Assembly: GCA_028279245.1 (NCBI GenBank) | Contig: JANQOE010000023.1 | Location: 1-64,000 of the forward strand | Length of the DNA stretch: 64,000 nt | DNA from: Alphaproteobacteria bacterium | GTDB taxonomy: Bacteria; Pseudomonadota; Alphaproteobacteria; UBA6615 | Direction: 5' to 3' | Shown here: one piece after another, positions 18,765 through 27,515 of the stretch | Layout of the letters: every line of letters begins with the position of its first letter | Numbering within the stretch: the stretch's first letter is position 1 | Notes under the pieces: generated by a model | Seen by the model: only the letters and a program-made list of their open reading frames with translations | What the model was told of the DNA's origin: nothing | Databases searched by the model: none | Position numbers and translations under genes: made by a program

Positions 18765-18851
18765 CGAAAATCTCCTCTTGTTCACGTACCTATTATGTCG
18801 TCGGGAACAGCGGGGCGTGCAGATGGCTGCGACGCTTTGGCCCATGCCGCA

Positions 18852-19403
18852 TCACTGCGCCGCCGGCAGTTCGCAGCCCGCCGCAGTACAGACGCCCGTG
18901 GGCTGGTCGGCCGCGTTTGTACTGGCCGTTGCGGCTGCCGGTGCCTCGGAAACCAGCGCCATGATCTCGGCCCCCAAGCGCAGGTCGGGCACATGGCCGA
19001 AATGCTGAAAACGGCGGCGGCCCTGGCGGTCGATCAACACAAGGGTCGGCGTCCCACGCATCTGGTAGGCCGCCATGGTCTGCGGGATGCCGTCGGCAGC
19101 GCCGGGCATGTCGACGCCGACGGGAAAGGAGATCCGGTATTCGTGCAGAAACGCGGTCAGCGCCGTCAACGTTTGCGCCGCGTGATGTTCGAACACCGAA
19201 TGCAGACCGACGACGGCGACGTCATCGTGGCCGAACATGTCGTGCACGCGCTGCGCCTGCGGCAGACCGTCGCTGACACAGCCGGGGCAGAGCATCTGAA
19301 ACGCCTCGACCAGCACGACTTTGCCGCGCAACTGTAGCAGGCTCGATGGCTGGGACGTGTTGAGCCATTCGCTTATTCGCCAGTCGGGCGCTGTGGTCGT
19401 CAT
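18852..19403 (-). CDS. Redoxin/peroxiredoxin-like thioredoxin-fold protein
   Basis: LRGKVVLVEAFQMLCPGCVSDGLPQ with CxxC motif; RGTPTLVLIDRQGR cis-Pro segment; ATGA overlap with HTHP stop suggests start at 19403. Confidence 0.88.
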   Translation of the reverse strand: MTTTAPDWRISEWLNTSQPSSLLQLRGKVVLVEAFQMLCPGCVSDGLPQAQRVHDMFGHDDVAVVGLHSVFEHHAAQTLTALTAFLHEYRISFPVGVDMPGAADGIPQTMAAYQMRGTPTLVLIDRQGRRRFQHFGHVPDLRLGAEIMALVSEAPAAATASTNAADQPTGVCTAAGCELPAAQ

Positions 19404-19636
19404 CGGTTGTCCCGCCAATAGTTGTTGGCTGCAGCGACTGTTTGGAAGTGGGCCGCCACGACGTGGGATGCGGCGATCAGACTATCCGCGTTCTGGTCGT
19501 AGTCGGACCGTAGCCGCGCGCGGATTTCGTCCGAAGGCTGGGTCAGCTTGACCGCCATGCGTGCGAGCTTGATCGCCAGTGCATAGCCAGCCTCCGGCGT
19601 TTCGGTCACGAGGCTGGGTAGCCAAGACTCCGTCAT
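19400..19636 (-). CDS. Hexameric tyrosine-coordinated heme protein (HTHP)
   Basis: MTESWLPSLVTETPEAGYALAIKLARMAVKLTQPSDEIRARLRSDYDQNADSLIAASHVVAAHFQTVAAANNYWRDN closely resembles the Silicibacter pomeroyi HTHP sequence from memory; start placed at MTESW with upstream AAGGAG. Confidence 0.88.
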   Translation of the reverse strand: MTESWLPSLVTETPEAGYALAIKLARMAVKLTQPSDEIRARLRSDYDQNADSLIAASHVVAAHFQTVAAANNYWRDNR

Positions 19637-19689
19637 GGTGCTTCTCCTTGCGTTGGGGGCTGGCGGCGGGCTGGCCGCCGCCATGGCCT

Positions 19690-20442
19690 CTACTGATTGA
19701 CGCGACCAGGCAGACTGAGGTCGCCGGAGCCGATGTCGAAGACGTCGACGACGCAGAAGAACGGCGCGTGCAGGTTCTGATTGACGCGCAGGCCGGCGGT
19801 CACGCCATCGAACGCGGCGTCCTCGATGACCGCGATGTCATCGAACGGCACGCGGATCTCCACAGTGTCGGTGTGGATGTCCGGCTGCCACCCTGGGCTG
19901 TCGAGCAGAATGGGCAGACCGGGCCAGGTCTTTGGCAAGCGCGGTTTCGCGCCTTCCGGCACATCGAGCACCTTGAGGGCGCCGGGCCCGCAGGTATCGT
20001 CGGGGCCGAGGACGACCCAATGGCTGTGCCACACACCGCCGTCATTGGCGAAATCGCCGTCGTTGTTTTCGTCGAACAGCGGCGTGTCGTCGAAATCGGG
20101 ATGGCTGGTGGCGGCCAGCGCAAGAATGCCGGCGCCGCGTTCGAATCCGACCTCGTAAGGGTCGATCGTGGTCGGCCAGACATAGGCGTATGCATCGCTG
20201 CCGCCGACGGCGCCGGTCGGGGCCGGCGTGAGCGAACCGGCCGTGCCGGTGACGCCCATGTGGAAGACGGCGACGTTGCCCTCCGTCGCGATCCGCGCGT
20301 GGATCACGTCGAACGGGGCGGCAACCTGGTCCGATGGCGGCGCGACGAAGCCACCGTCATTGGGGCCGTGAGCCGCCGCCGTGCCGGCCGCGAGCAACAG
20401 TGCCACGGTGCCAGCGTGGTGAAGAAAAACCTTGTATGTCAT
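19690..20442 (-). CDS. Secreted hypothetical protein
   Basis: N-terminal signal peptide (FLHHAGTVALLLAAGTAAAHG); no family recognised; same strand between marR and HTHP. Confidence 0.75.
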   Translation of the reverse strand: MTYKVFLHHAGTVALLLAAGTAAAHGPNDGGFVAPPSDQVAAPFDVIHARIATEGNVAVFHMGVTGTAGSLTPAPTGAVGGSDAYAYVWPTTIDPYEVGFERGAGILALAATSHPDFDDTPLFDENNDGDFANDGGVWHSHWVVLGPDDTCGPGALKVLDVPEGAKPRLPKTWPGLPILLDSPGWQPDIHTDTVEIRVPFDDIAVIEDAAFDGVTAGLRVNQNLHAPFFCVVDVFDIGSGDLSLPGRVNQ

Positions 20443-20484
20443 GATGTTCGTGTCTCCTGTCTCGGCAGAGGTGGGTTGACGTTT

Positions 20485-20518
20485 GGATGCCTCGCCCGTT
20501 GCAGCGGGCGGGGCATCC
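20485..20518 (-). other. Strong hairpin between marR and the secreted-protein gene
   Basis: GGATGCCTCGCCCG-TTGCAG-CGGGCGGGGCATCC: 14-bp stem with a single mismatch/wobble; no obvious T-tract. Confidence 0.7.
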
Positions 20519-20529
20519 GTCTCAAATCA

Positions 20530-21153
20530 TCAGAGCGCCGACACAAATGTCTGCCAGTTGGCGGCAGCATCGGTCTCCGACGTCGTCTCGTGGTCGGCGC
20601 AGTCGAGGCGCAGGTTGGCATCGCCGAAGGCCGCGTCGACAAAGGCGCAGTGGTGCGGCGCAGCCGGATCATCATGCACGTTGGGCCGGAAGTACTGGCA
20701 GGTAGCGCACATGCGCTGCACAGGAATTGCCTGGCGCGTCTGCAGGGCGCGGACCATCTTGGTTAGGCCCTTGAGAAAGACCGCCTGTTCGCATGGGTCC
20801 AGAGAGTCGACGGCTTCAAGCAGCGCGTCGGGCCAGACCGCCATCGCCTTGGCGCGGCGGCGGCCGGTGCGGGTCGGGTGCAGGCGGACGGCGCGGGCGT
20901 CTTTTGGGTCCGGCCGTTTTTCGACCAGCCGTTTCCGCACGAGGGCCGCAACCGCGTCGCTGGCGGTCGGCTGGGTGACCGCCAGTTCGGCGGCCACATC
21001 ACCGATACGCGCCGGCCCGCGGGTGTCGAGCTGCACCAGGATCTGCGCCTGGGTCGGCGTTAGCCCGACTGCATCTGACTGCGCCCATTGCTCCGCCCTT
21101 AACACGGTGCCGATGCGCGCCAGCCCCGTGACGATGTTCCGCTCCGTCGTCAT
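20530..21153 (-). CDS. MarR family transcriptional regulator with C-terminal four-cysteine extension
   Basis: Winged-helix RIGDVAAELAVTQPTASDAVAALVRKRLVEKRPDPKDARAVRLHPT; C-terminal CATC-X16-C-X15-CADHE. Confidence 0.88.
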   Translation of the reverse strand: MTTERNIVTGLARIGTVLRAEQWAQSDAVGLTPTQAQILVQLDTRGPARIGDVAAELAVTQPTASDAVAALVRKRLVEKRPDPKDARAVRLHPTRTGRRRAKAMAVWPDALLEAVDSLDPCEQAVFLKGLTKMVRALQTRQAIPVQRMCATCQYFRPNVHDDPAAPHHCAFVDAAFGDANLRLDCADHETTSETDAAANWQTFVSAL

Positions 21154-21160
21154 GAAGCTG

Positions 21161-21181
21161 ATATGTAGGAGTCCTATATAT
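21161..21181. promoter_or_regulatory. Putative MarR operator
   Basis: ATATGTAGGA-G-TCCTATATAT near-perfect inverted repeat (one mismatch in 10-bp arms), 7 nt upstream of the marR ATG. Confidence 0.6.
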
Positions 21182-21206
21182 TTTCAAGAGAAAAAATGCG
21201 AGGAGG

Positions 21207-22496
21207 TTAGCGGAACATCAGGGCCGTCGGTATCGGACGATCATAGGCGGCCAGCGGTATCCCGCGGCGGTCGCCTGGGCGCAGCAGTTGACCGCCGCCG
21301 CCGGCGAACATCTGGGTCGAGCCGCCGCCGTCCAGGTTGACAGCCGAGACCGCGCCGAGGCCTGCCATGATTTCCGCCAACTCGGCGAGGGTGACGCCGC
21401 CGGGCCGGGTGGCGGCTAGCATGCTGGACTCGCCGGCGACGGCGGCGACGATGAGTTGGCCGGCCGGATCGAGGCCGACCGCGAGGCGCGCGGCGCGCGT
21501 CGCATGGGTGTCGGCGGGGAAGCGCATTGGCGGATGGCGCAGGCCGCTGTTGCCGAAAAAGCCCTCGTCCCAAAAGGATTGTTCCGACAGAGCGTTCCCG
21601 CCGCCGAGGAGTGCGGGGCCGGCCTGCAGCGCCGCGGTCAATGACGGGAAAGGGGGACAGCGGAAGGTCACGGGCGCGCCCTGCTGTAGGGCGGCGACCG
21701 TGTCGGCGGGCGGTTCTGCCGGCCAGCGCAGCACGATGCCGGCGCCGGGGACTGGCATGCCGCCGCCGCGTTTCGCCGCGACCGCCCACCGTTGCACCAG
21801 GGCGATTTCGAAGACGCCGGGCTGGGCGGGGGTTCGGCCGGCCGCCAATTCGTGCCGGCTGACGATGGCGACGTCTGGGTCGTCCGGCGCCAGCACCTCA
21901 CCGGTGGGCAAGCAGACTTCGATGTCGCCCAGGGCGAGGTGCGCGAAGACAACTCGGTCCGGCAACTGCAGGATCGCGGCGCGGCCGCCGAGGGGTGGGC
22001 TGAGGATCTCACCGTCCCCGGCGACCAAACCGATGGGATCGCCGAGTGCGTCGAGGGGGCTGGCTTCGTCGCCCATGAGAAAGAAGTTGCCGTTGCTGAG
22101 GAGCGCCGACTGGGGTTCGCCCCGGGAGTGGTCTCGTAGATAGCCGAGTTCGGCGACCGGAAAGGCGCGGACTGGCGGTCCCGACGGGTGGTCCAAGCGG
22201 CCATGGGTGGCGGCCGTGTCGATACGGCGCGTGGGCAGGGATGCAGCGAGGCGCACGCGTTCTGCCCACACCTCCAGTCCGTCGATTTGCTGCGGCGCGC
22301 AACGCTGTGCCGGCCGCGGCAGCGGGACTGCTTCCAGCACTTCGTCATAGATGTCCGGCGACAGCATGGTGAGATCGGCCGCGAGCCGGGCGGGCGATGC
22401 GCGCAGGGGCGCGACGTCGAAGGCGCGGCAGAGAGCGATGACGACCTGCGCGACATGGCCATTCGACAGGGTGACATCGCGTTGTTCGAACCGCAC
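21207..22496 (-). CDS. Phosphodiester glycosidase family protein (NAGPA-like domain)
   Basis: GLGAVSAVNLDGGGSTQMFAGGG hallmark; GTG start at 22496 avoids a long overlap with the upstream permease gene. Confidence 0.85.
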   Translation of the reverse strand: MRFEQRDVTLSNGHVAQVVIALCRAFDVAPLRASPARLAADLTMLSPDIYDEVLEAVPLPRPAQRCAPQQIDGLEVWAERVRLAASLPTRRIDTAATHGRLDHPSGPPVRAFPVAELGYLRDHSRGEPQSALLSNGNFFLMGDEASPLDALGDPIGLVAGDGEILSPPLGGRAAILQLPDRVVFAHLALGDIEVCLPTGEVLAPDDPDVAIVSRHELAAGRTPAQPGVFEIALVQRWAVAAKRGGGMPVPGAGIVLRWPAEPPADTVAALQQGAPVTFRCPPFPSLTAALQAGPALLGGGNALSEQSFWDEGFFGNSGLRHPPMRFPADTHATRAARLAVGLDPAGQLIVAAVAGESSMLAATRPGGVTLAELAEIMAGLGAVSAVNLDGGGSTQMFAGGGGQLLRPGDRRGIPLAAYDRPIPTALMFR

Positions 22497-22498
22497 CG

Positions 22499-23341
22499 CT
22501 ACCCCTTGATGCCGGAGCCCATGAAGTTCTGCACGATATGCCGTTGGGCGGAGAGGTAGACAAGGATGAGCGGCAGCGTCGAGATGACCGCGCCGGTCAT
22601 CAATAGTTTCCAACTGGCCTCATATTGGCTGACAAATGTCATCAAGCCTTGCGGCAAGGTGCGGAGGTCTGGATCGGTGATGTAGAGAACCGGGCGCAGC
22701 AGTTCGTCCCAGTTGGTGATGAAGGCGATGACGAACAATGCGGCGAGCGCCGGCTTCGCGTTCGGCAGCATCACCGAGTAGTAGATGCGAAACAGCCCGG
22801 CGCCGTCGACGATGGCTGCTTCTTCCAGTTCCTTCGGCATGGACCGGAAGGTCTCGGTCATCAGTAGGGTACCGAGGGTGCCGACGAGGAAGGACGGCAC
22901 AATCAGCGGCAGGTAAGTGTCGAGCCAGCCGAGGCCGCGCATCAGCAGGAATTCCGGGATGATCGTCACCTCCACCGGTACGAACATGGTGCCGAGGATG
23001 GCGACGAAAATCAGCCGCCGGCCCGGAAACTCCAACCGGCCGAAGGCATAGCCGGCAAGAGAGCAGGTGAACAGCTGACCGATGGATGCCATCGTCGCGA
23101 CGAAGGTCGAGTTGATGAAGTAGCGCAGGAAATTGCGTTCGTTCCAGACGGTCACGTAGTTGCTGAACGGTGTGCCGTCGACGATGAGGGTCGGGACGAA
23201 GGACGGCGGTAGCCGGAAGGTGTCGCCTTCGGACTGGAAGGAATTCACCAGCATCCACAGGAACGGGATGAAGGCGATGATGCCGTACACGATCAGCGCA
23301 GCGTAGAGCGCAACGCGCACGATCCGGCCGCTGTCACGCAT
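22499..23341 (-). CDS. Carbohydrate ABC transporter permease (MalG/UgpE-like)
   Basis: EEAAIVDGAGLFRIYYSVMLPNAKPALAALFVIAFITNWDELLRP EAA loop. Confidence 0.95.
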   Translation of the reverse strand: MRDSGRIVRVALYAALIVYGIIAFIPFLWMLVNSFQSEGDTFRLPPSFVPTLIVDGTPFSNYVTVWNERNFLRYFINSTFVATMASIGQLFTCSLAGYAFGRLEFPGRRLIFVAILGTMFVPVEVTIIPEFLLMRGLGWLDTYLPLIVPSFLVGTLGTLLMTETFRSMPKELEEAAIVDGAGLFRIYYSVMLPNAKPALAALFVIAFITNWDELLRPVLYITDPDLRTLPQGLMTFVSQYEASWKLLMTGAVISTLPLILVYLSAQRHIVQNFMGSGIKG

Positions 23342-24206
23342 AGGACCACCGGCGGCGTAGCCGAAAGTTCACCAAGGTCGCCAAGCCAACCAGGATGCAC
23401 AGCAGATACGCCAGGGCCGAGGCGTATCCCATGTCAAAATGGATGAAGGCATTCTGGTAGATGAAGAAGGCAAGGGTCGTCGACGCCTGATTTGGACCGC
23501 CTTCGGTCAGGGCGAACGTGACCTCAAAGGTCTGGGACGAGCGTACGAGGGCGATGATGATGACGAAGAATGTGGTCGGTGCGAGCAACGGCAACGTCAC
23601 ATAACGAAACACCTGCCAGCGGGTGGCGCCGTCGACCCGCGCCGCCTCGCGCAGGGTGGGGTCGATTCCCTGCAAACCGGCGAGGAACAACAACATGAAG
23701 AAGCCGGCCTCGCGCCACACCGATACGGTCGCCAGAGCGATCAGCGCCCAGTTCGGGTCGGCCAACCAGGCGGGCGGGTCGGTGAAACCGAGCCACTTCA
23801 AAAAGTTGTTCAGGAGGCCGAAGCGGGTCGAGAAGATCCAGCGCCAGGTCAGGGTGACGGCGACGGTTGAGGTGATATAGGGCAGGAAATAGAGGCCGCG
23901 AAAGAACGGCGCAGCGCGAATGCCGGTGTTGAGCAACACCGCCAGGCCCATGCCGACCACTGTCACGCCGGGCACGTACATCAATGCATAGACGGTGGTG
24001 TTCTGGAGGATGAACCAGAACTCGCCCGACTGCAGCATTGTCAAGTAGTTGCCGAAACCGACCCATTCGGGCACCCCAATGACATTCCAGTTGGTGAAGG
24101 AGATGCCGAAGGCGGCGGCAATCGGGCCGAGCCGGAAGACCAGCAGGCCGACTAACGCGGGGATGAGAAACAGGTAGGCGTAGTTGGTGACGCGGCGGGA
24201 TTCCAT
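23334..24206 (-). CDS. Sugar ABC transporter permease (MalF/UgpA-like)
   Basis: LREAARVDGATRWQVFRYVTLPLLAPTTFF EAA loop. Confidence 0.95.
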   Translation of the reverse strand: MESRRVTNYAYLFLIPALVGLLVFRLGPIAAAFGISFTNWNVIGVPEWVGFGNYLTMLQSGEFWFILQNTTVYALMYVPGVTVVGMGLAVLLNTGIRAAPFFRGLYFLPYITSTVAVTLTWRWIFSTRFGLLNNFLKWLGFTDPPAWLADPNWALIALATVSVWREAGFFMLLFLAGLQGIDPTLREAARVDGATRWQVFRYVTLPLLAPTTFFVIIIALVRSSQTFEVTFALTEGGPNQASTTLAFFIYQNAFIHFDMGYASALAYLLCILVGLATLVNFRLRRRWSYA

Positions 24207-24253
24207 TCAGGCGGCGGACGCCGGGCCGGTGCGATACCGGCCCGGCTTTGCGT

Positions 24254-25537
24254 CTACTGTTGCGACAGGACGCCGTTGCCGTATTCGACGAAGGCCGCCA
24301 CGGCTTCGTCGAGAGTCTTGCGGCCGTTGAACACTTCATCCAACTCGCCGTTCATGCCACCGCTCTCGGTCGCGGCATAACCGCGCCACTTGCTCCACGC
24401 CGGCGTGAAGGAAGTGGTGGTCGTCTGGGCACCGATGTTGAGGATGACATCCTTGTTGGCCGGTTGCTCATCGCGCTCCAGCCATTCGTCGGTTTCGGCG
24501 ATGGCCCGGTAGGCCGGGACTTTGCCTGCCTCGAAATCGGACGGCGACCGGCCCTCGCCCACCATGTGTTGAATGAAGGCCCAGGCCAGGTCCGATTGCT
24601 CGCTATTCGGTGCAACTGCCAGCATGTCGGCCCAGGCATAGCCCCGCGCGGTGTCGGCCGTAGCGCTCGGCCCCATCGGTACTTGCGCGATCCCCCATTC
24701 GAACGAGTCGCCGGCAACCTTGCGGACATTGTTAATGTTCCACGAGCCGTCGACCCACATGGCCGCCATGCCTTGCGGGAACACGTCCTGCTGGCGGATG
24801 CCTTCCATCTCCTGCGGTTGGGCCGCAACGCCATGAACGTTGGCCAAATCGGTGACGAACTGCAACGCTTCGATTGCCGCCGCGTCCGGTGCCAATTGTG
24901 TGCGGTCGTCGCTCAGCAACTGGCCGCCGTTGCGGTAGATCCACGGTTCGATATGGGCGTACCGGCCGTAGGCCCAGAAACCAAACTGCTCCGGATCGCC
25001 GTCACCGTTGCTGTCGGTGGTCAATGCTTTAGCCGCTTCGAGGAACTCGTCCCAGGTCCAGTCGGCATCAGGGTGCGGCACGCCGGCCGCGTCGAACGCC
25101 GTCTTGTTGTAGTAGAGCACAGGTGCGACCCAGTTCTGCGGAAAGGCGTACATGCCGTCACCAAAGCGGGCGATATCCATCGCGCCGCTGTAGTACGCAT
25201 CGCCGTCGAGTTCGCCGACATATGCCGACAGGTCGGCGAGTTGCCCACTGGCCTGCCATTCCTGGATAAAGCCGGACGACATCGCGAAGACGTCCGGCAG
25301 GTCGCCGGCCGCGGCCAGGGCGGACAGGCGCGGCCAATAGTCTTTCTGCGGCATGGCGAGTGCCTCGACCTCCACACCCGGGTTGGCCGCTTCAAACTCC
25401 TTGATCGCGGACTGCTCGATCTCGAGCTGCTCCGGATCCCAATTCATGTAAGTCAGTTTTGTTTGCGCCACTGCCGCCGTTGCACCGAGCAAAACCGCCG
25501 TTCCGGAGGCAACACCAATCAAATGCCGAAGGCCCAT
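24254..25537 (-). CDS. Extracellular sugar-binding protein of ABC transporter
   Basis: Signal peptide MGLRHLIGVASGTAVLLGATAAVAQ then KLTYMNWDPEQLEIEQSAIKEFEAANPGVEVE; RBS AGGAGAGG. Confidence 0.93.
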   Translation of the reverse strand: MGLRHLIGVASGTAVLLGATAAVAQTKLTYMNWDPEQLEIEQSAIKEFEAANPGVEVEALAMPQKDYWPRLSALAAAGDLPDVFAMSSGFIQEWQASGQLADLSAYVGELDGDAYYSGAMDIARFGDGMYAFPQNWVAPVLYYNKTAFDAAGVPHPDADWTWDEFLEAAKALTTDSNGDGDPEQFGFWAYGRYAHIEPWIYRNGGQLLSDDRTQLAPDAAAIEALQFVTDLANVHGVAAQPQEMEGIRQQDVFPQGMAAMWVDGSWNINNVRKVAGDSFEWGIAQVPMGPSATADTARGYAWADMLAVAPNSEQSDLAWAFIQHMVGEGRSPSDFEAGKVPAYRAIAETDEWLERDEQPANKDVILNIGAQTTTTSFTPAWSKWRGYAATESGGMNGELDEVFNGRKTLDEAVAAFVEYGNGVLSQQ

Positions 25538-25743
25538 AACCCTCTCCTGTAAAGACGCAGCCGCTGAGTCGGCCGCTGTTGTAGGCGAGATCATACCCAT
25601 AGAGCCCTGGAACGACACTATTGTTACGAATGGAACCGTCATAGTTGTGGTTTGTTTCACGCTGTTCTCTCTGAACGGGATGGCCGCAATCGCCTGCCCC
25701 GACGGGGCTTCGCGCCGGACGGTCGATCACCGATAATGGCCGG

Positions 25744-26607
25744 GTGATTCCCGCCCACGTTCTCCTCGCGACGACGGCGGCGCTGATCTGGGGCGGGACC
25801 TTTCCGATCTCTGCGATCGCCCTCGAGTCGACGCCCCCGATCTTTTTCGGATTCCTGCGCTTTCTGTGTGCGGCGGCGTTCGTTGTCGTGGTGCCACGTC
25901 CGGCGGTGCCCTGGCCGCTGCTCATCGCCATCGGGGTCGTGCTTGGTGGCGGACAGTACGCCTTCGTCCTGGTTTCAATGACCAACGGACTCTCCGCCGG
26001 TCTAGCCTCGCTGCTGGTCCACACGCAGGCGTTTTTCACGATCTTGATCGCGATCTTCGTCTTCGGTGAGCGCCTGAACCGCCGGCACGTCCTGGCGATC
26101 CTGCTCGCCGGCGCCGGGCTGGCCGCGCTGGTGGTGGATCGGGCCGAAGTCGGCGCGGCCGCCGGCCTGGTCTTGATTCTAATGGGAGCGTTGTGCGGCG
26201 CCGTCGGGAACAACTTTCTCAAGAAGCTCGGCAACGTCGATATGGTGGGCGTCTCCGTTTGGATGAGCCTCCCGGCCTGCGTGCCACTGCTGGTGCTGTC
26301 GCTTTGGCTGGAAGGTGCGCCGGCTGGATTGATCGGCACGTTCGGGTGGGACACGGCCGGCGCGCTCGCCTATTTGGCGGTGTTGTCGACGGTTGTCGTC
26401 TTCGCCATCTGGGGCAAACTGTTCACGACTTACGCAGCGGCCATCGTCGCGCCGTTCCTCCTGCTGGTCCCGGTGTTCGGCATGAGCCTGTCCGCCCTGG
26501 TACTGGGCGAACGCCTGTCCGCACTGCAATTCGGCGGCGCGGCCCTGGTGTTCGCCGGTCTGGCGGTCGCACTCTGGCCGGCGCGCGCCCTAGAGCCGGG
26601 CCGTTAG
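25744..26607 (+). CDS. EamA/DMT family transporter
   Basis: Ten hydrophobic helices in two EamA repeats; LIWGGTFPISAIALESTPPIFFGFLRF. Confidence 0.92.
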   Translation: MIPAHVLLATTAALIWGGTFPISAIALESTPPIFFGFLRFLCAAAFVVVVPRPAVPWPLLIAIGVVLGGGQYAFVLVSMTNGLSAGLASLLVHTQAFFTILIAIFVFGERLNRRHVLAILLAGAGLAALVVDRAEVGAAAGLVLILMGALCGAVGNNFLKKLGNVDMVGVSVWMSLPACVPLLVLSLWLEGAPAGLIGTFGWDTAGALAYLAVLSTVVVFAIWGKLFTTYAAAIVAPFLLLVPVFGMSLSALVLGERLSALQFGGAALVFAGLAVALWPARALEPGR

Positions 26608-27515
26608 GCCGGGTTGCCAGCCGCGCGCTTCGCGAGCGTCGTTTCGACGGCGCGCAGTTTTTCCGGGTTGCGGACGACGTAGATGGCGGCGATGCGGCCG
26701 TCGCGCACGTCGATGCTCATGGTCTGCTCCAGCGCGCCGTCGAGGTGCACGACCAGGCCCGGCAGGCCGTTGATCGGCACCGCGGCGATCTCGGCGCGAT
26801 CACCACGCCGGTGGCTCTTGCGCACGATACCGGCGAAGAAGCGGGCCACCTTGGCAGCGCCGACAATCGGTTGCAGGGCCGCCAGTTTGACGCCGCCGCC
26901 GTCGGAATAGGCGACGGCATCGGCGGTCAGCAGCGCTTCGATGCCGCCGACATCGCCGGTCGTTACCGCCTCCATAAAGCTTTGGAGCAGCGCCTGATGG
27001 GCGCCCGGCGGCGTCGGCCGCGCCGGCCGGGCGCCGGTGACGGCCTTGCGGGCGCGGGCGGCGAGTTGCCGGCATGCTGCCTCGCTCTTATCCAGGGACG
27101 CGGCGATTTCGGCGTAGGAACAGTCGAACACATCGTGCAGCAGGAAGGCCGCGCGTTCCGGCGCCGACAGTTTTTCGAGGATCAGCAGCAGGGCGAATGA
27201 CAAATCGTCGGCGATCTCCGCCGCGGTGTCGGCTGAGAGGGTTTCGGCGTCGAGCACCGGTTCCGGCAGCCAAGGACCGACATAGACCTCGCGGCGCCGG
27301 TGGGCGCGTTTGAGCTGATCCAGGCAGAGCCGGGTGACGGTCTTGAACAGAAAGGCTTCGAGGTTGCGGATGTCGTCCAGCCGGGTGCGGGCGACGCGGA
27401 GGTAGGCGTCCTGCACTACATCCTCCGCGTCCGCCCGGCTGCCCAGCATGCGATACGCGAGGCCTTCGAGGCGTCCGCGGCAGCCCGCGAACGCCCCTTC
27501 CAGGTCGGTGCTCAC
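26604..27515 (-). CDS. ECF sigma factor with C-terminal SnoaL-like domain (ECF41/SigJ-like)
   Basis: AYRMLGSRADAEDVVQDAYLR, LSAPERAAFLLHDVFDCSYAEIAASLDKSEAACRQLAARARK plus SnoaL-like C-terminus; GTGA overlap with the upstream gene. Confidence 0.9.
   Translation of the reverse strand: MSTDLEGAFAGCRGRLEGLAYRMLGSRADAEDVVQDAYLRVARTRLDDIRNLEAFLFKTVTRLCLDQLKRAHRRREVYVGPWLPEPVLDAETLSADTAAEIADDLSFALLLILEKLSAPERAAFLLHDVFDCSYAEIAASLDKSEAACRQLAARARKAVTGARPARPTPPGAHQALLQSFMEAVTTGDVGGIEALLTADAVAYSDGGGVKLAALQPIVGAAKVARFFAGIVRKSHRRGDRAEIAAVPINGLPGLVVHLDGALEQTMSIDVRDGRIAAIYVVRNPEKLRAVETTLAKRAAGNPA

Noticed and set aside
24248-25552. 434-aa plus-strand ORF
   Set aside because: Antisense to the sugar-binding protein gene.
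25600-25650. TGGAAC direct repeats 23 bp apart upstream of the sugar-binding protein gene
   Set aside because: Too short and degenerate to claim a regulator site.
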